A stretch of DNA of 5,180 nt from Saprospiraceae bacterium. GTDB lineage: Bacteria; Bacteroidota; Bacteroidia; Chitinophagales; Saprospiraceae. The stretch spans positions 1 through 5,180 of the forward strand of contig JALHPW010000404.1 of NCBI GenBank assembly GCA_022842255.1. Direction: 5' to 3'. Position numbers and translations under genes: made by a program. Shown here piece after piece: positions 4,945-5,180 of this stretch; positions within the stretch are counted from its first letter, which is position 1, and each line of letters opens with the position of its first letter. The notes below the pieces were generated by a model. That model was given only the letters and a program-made list of their open reading frames with translations, made no database searches and had not been told where the DNA came from.

Positions 4945-5180
4945 GTTTCACGCAACGACGCTATGACGCTACGTTTTTAGAGGGGTATATTTCACGCAAC
5001 GCCGCTACGACGCTACGTTTTTAGAGGGGTAGGTTTCATGAAACGGCGCTACGACGCTACGTTTTTAGAGGGGTAGGTTTCACGCAACGGCGCTACGACG
5101 CTACGTTTTTAGAGGGGTAGGTTTCACGAAACGGCGCTACGACGCTACGTTTTTAGAGGGGTAGGTTTCACGAAACGACG
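4938..5180. repeat. 44-bp tandem repeat array, five full units plus a partial sixth, open at window end
   Basis: Units begin at GGGG at positions 4938, 4982, 5026, 5070, 5114 and 5158 (cut at 5180). Every full unit is exactly 44 bp and there are no spacers. The last 17 bp (GACGCTACGTTTTTAGA) are identical in all five full units; variation is limited to unit positions 7-8, 14, 16, 21 and 27. Positions 18-36 contain an internal 8-nt period (ACGACGCT, twice, then ACG). Positions 8-19 form GTTTC-nn-GAAAC, perfect in units 3, 5 and 6. A 44-nt period is not a multiple of three, and every unit carries TAG triplets, so it is not a coding repeat. The array begins in the last codons of the upstream gene; this 236-bp tail holds no gene. 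Confidence 0.95.

Noticed and set aside
4938..5180. CRISPR array
   Set aside because: The units are contiguous at a strict 44-bp period; there are no unique spacers between repeats and no cas gene in the window.
4942..5180. TAGGTTTC in each repeat unit as a repeated -7 promoter box
   Set aside because: The final base is C rather than the G of TAnnTTTG, and no TTTG lies at the right distance upstream within the unit.

Overview
The window looks like a stretch of chromosome from a Bacteroidota bacterium, plausibly of the Saprospiria (Haliscomenobacter/Lewinella-like) type. The evidence is a mevalonate-pathway gene pair with a Bacteroidota-style type 2 isopentenyl-diphosphate isomerase, a bacillithiol glycosyltransferase (BshA), a DUF2805/TIGR03643 protein, a DUF1684 protein, a small HsdR-N-like protein, no obvious Shine-Dalgarno sites, and a Bacteroidota-type TAnnTTTG promoter. 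The genus is inference; the phylum is fairly secure.

Layout: on the minus strand, fni (972-2012) is followed by a class II HMG-CoA reductase (877 down to the window edge, C-terminus missing). Both serve isoprenoid synthesis and are probably co-transcribed from a promoter abutting the fni start. On the plus strand, read divergently from fni, come a DUF2805 protein (2093-2386), a secreted DUF1684 protein (2570-3190), bshA (3323-4465) and, 23 nt further on, a small PD-(D/E)xK-like HsdR-N protein (4489-4944). No gene is broken. Only the HMG-CoA reductase is cut, by the window edge.

The genes are ordinary housekeeping or conserved-hypothetical genes. The unusual material lies between them. Four intergenic spaces each hold a different repeat: (1) a long imperfect hairpin between fni and the reductase; (2) a 71-bp tandem duplication that begins in the last codons of the DUF2805 gene and ends in a 31-bp perfect hairpin; (3) a roughly 113-bp nested-palindrome, MITE-like element ahead of bshA; (4) an array of 44-bp tandem repeats starting exactly at the stop codon of the HsdR-N gene and running off the window. 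Elements 1 and 2 differ in sequence but share the same internal spacing of CAC-n-AA blocks (9 then 10 nt), which hints at one family of hairpin repeats. I see no convincing new multi-gene system; the repeat families are the best candidates for something undescribed.
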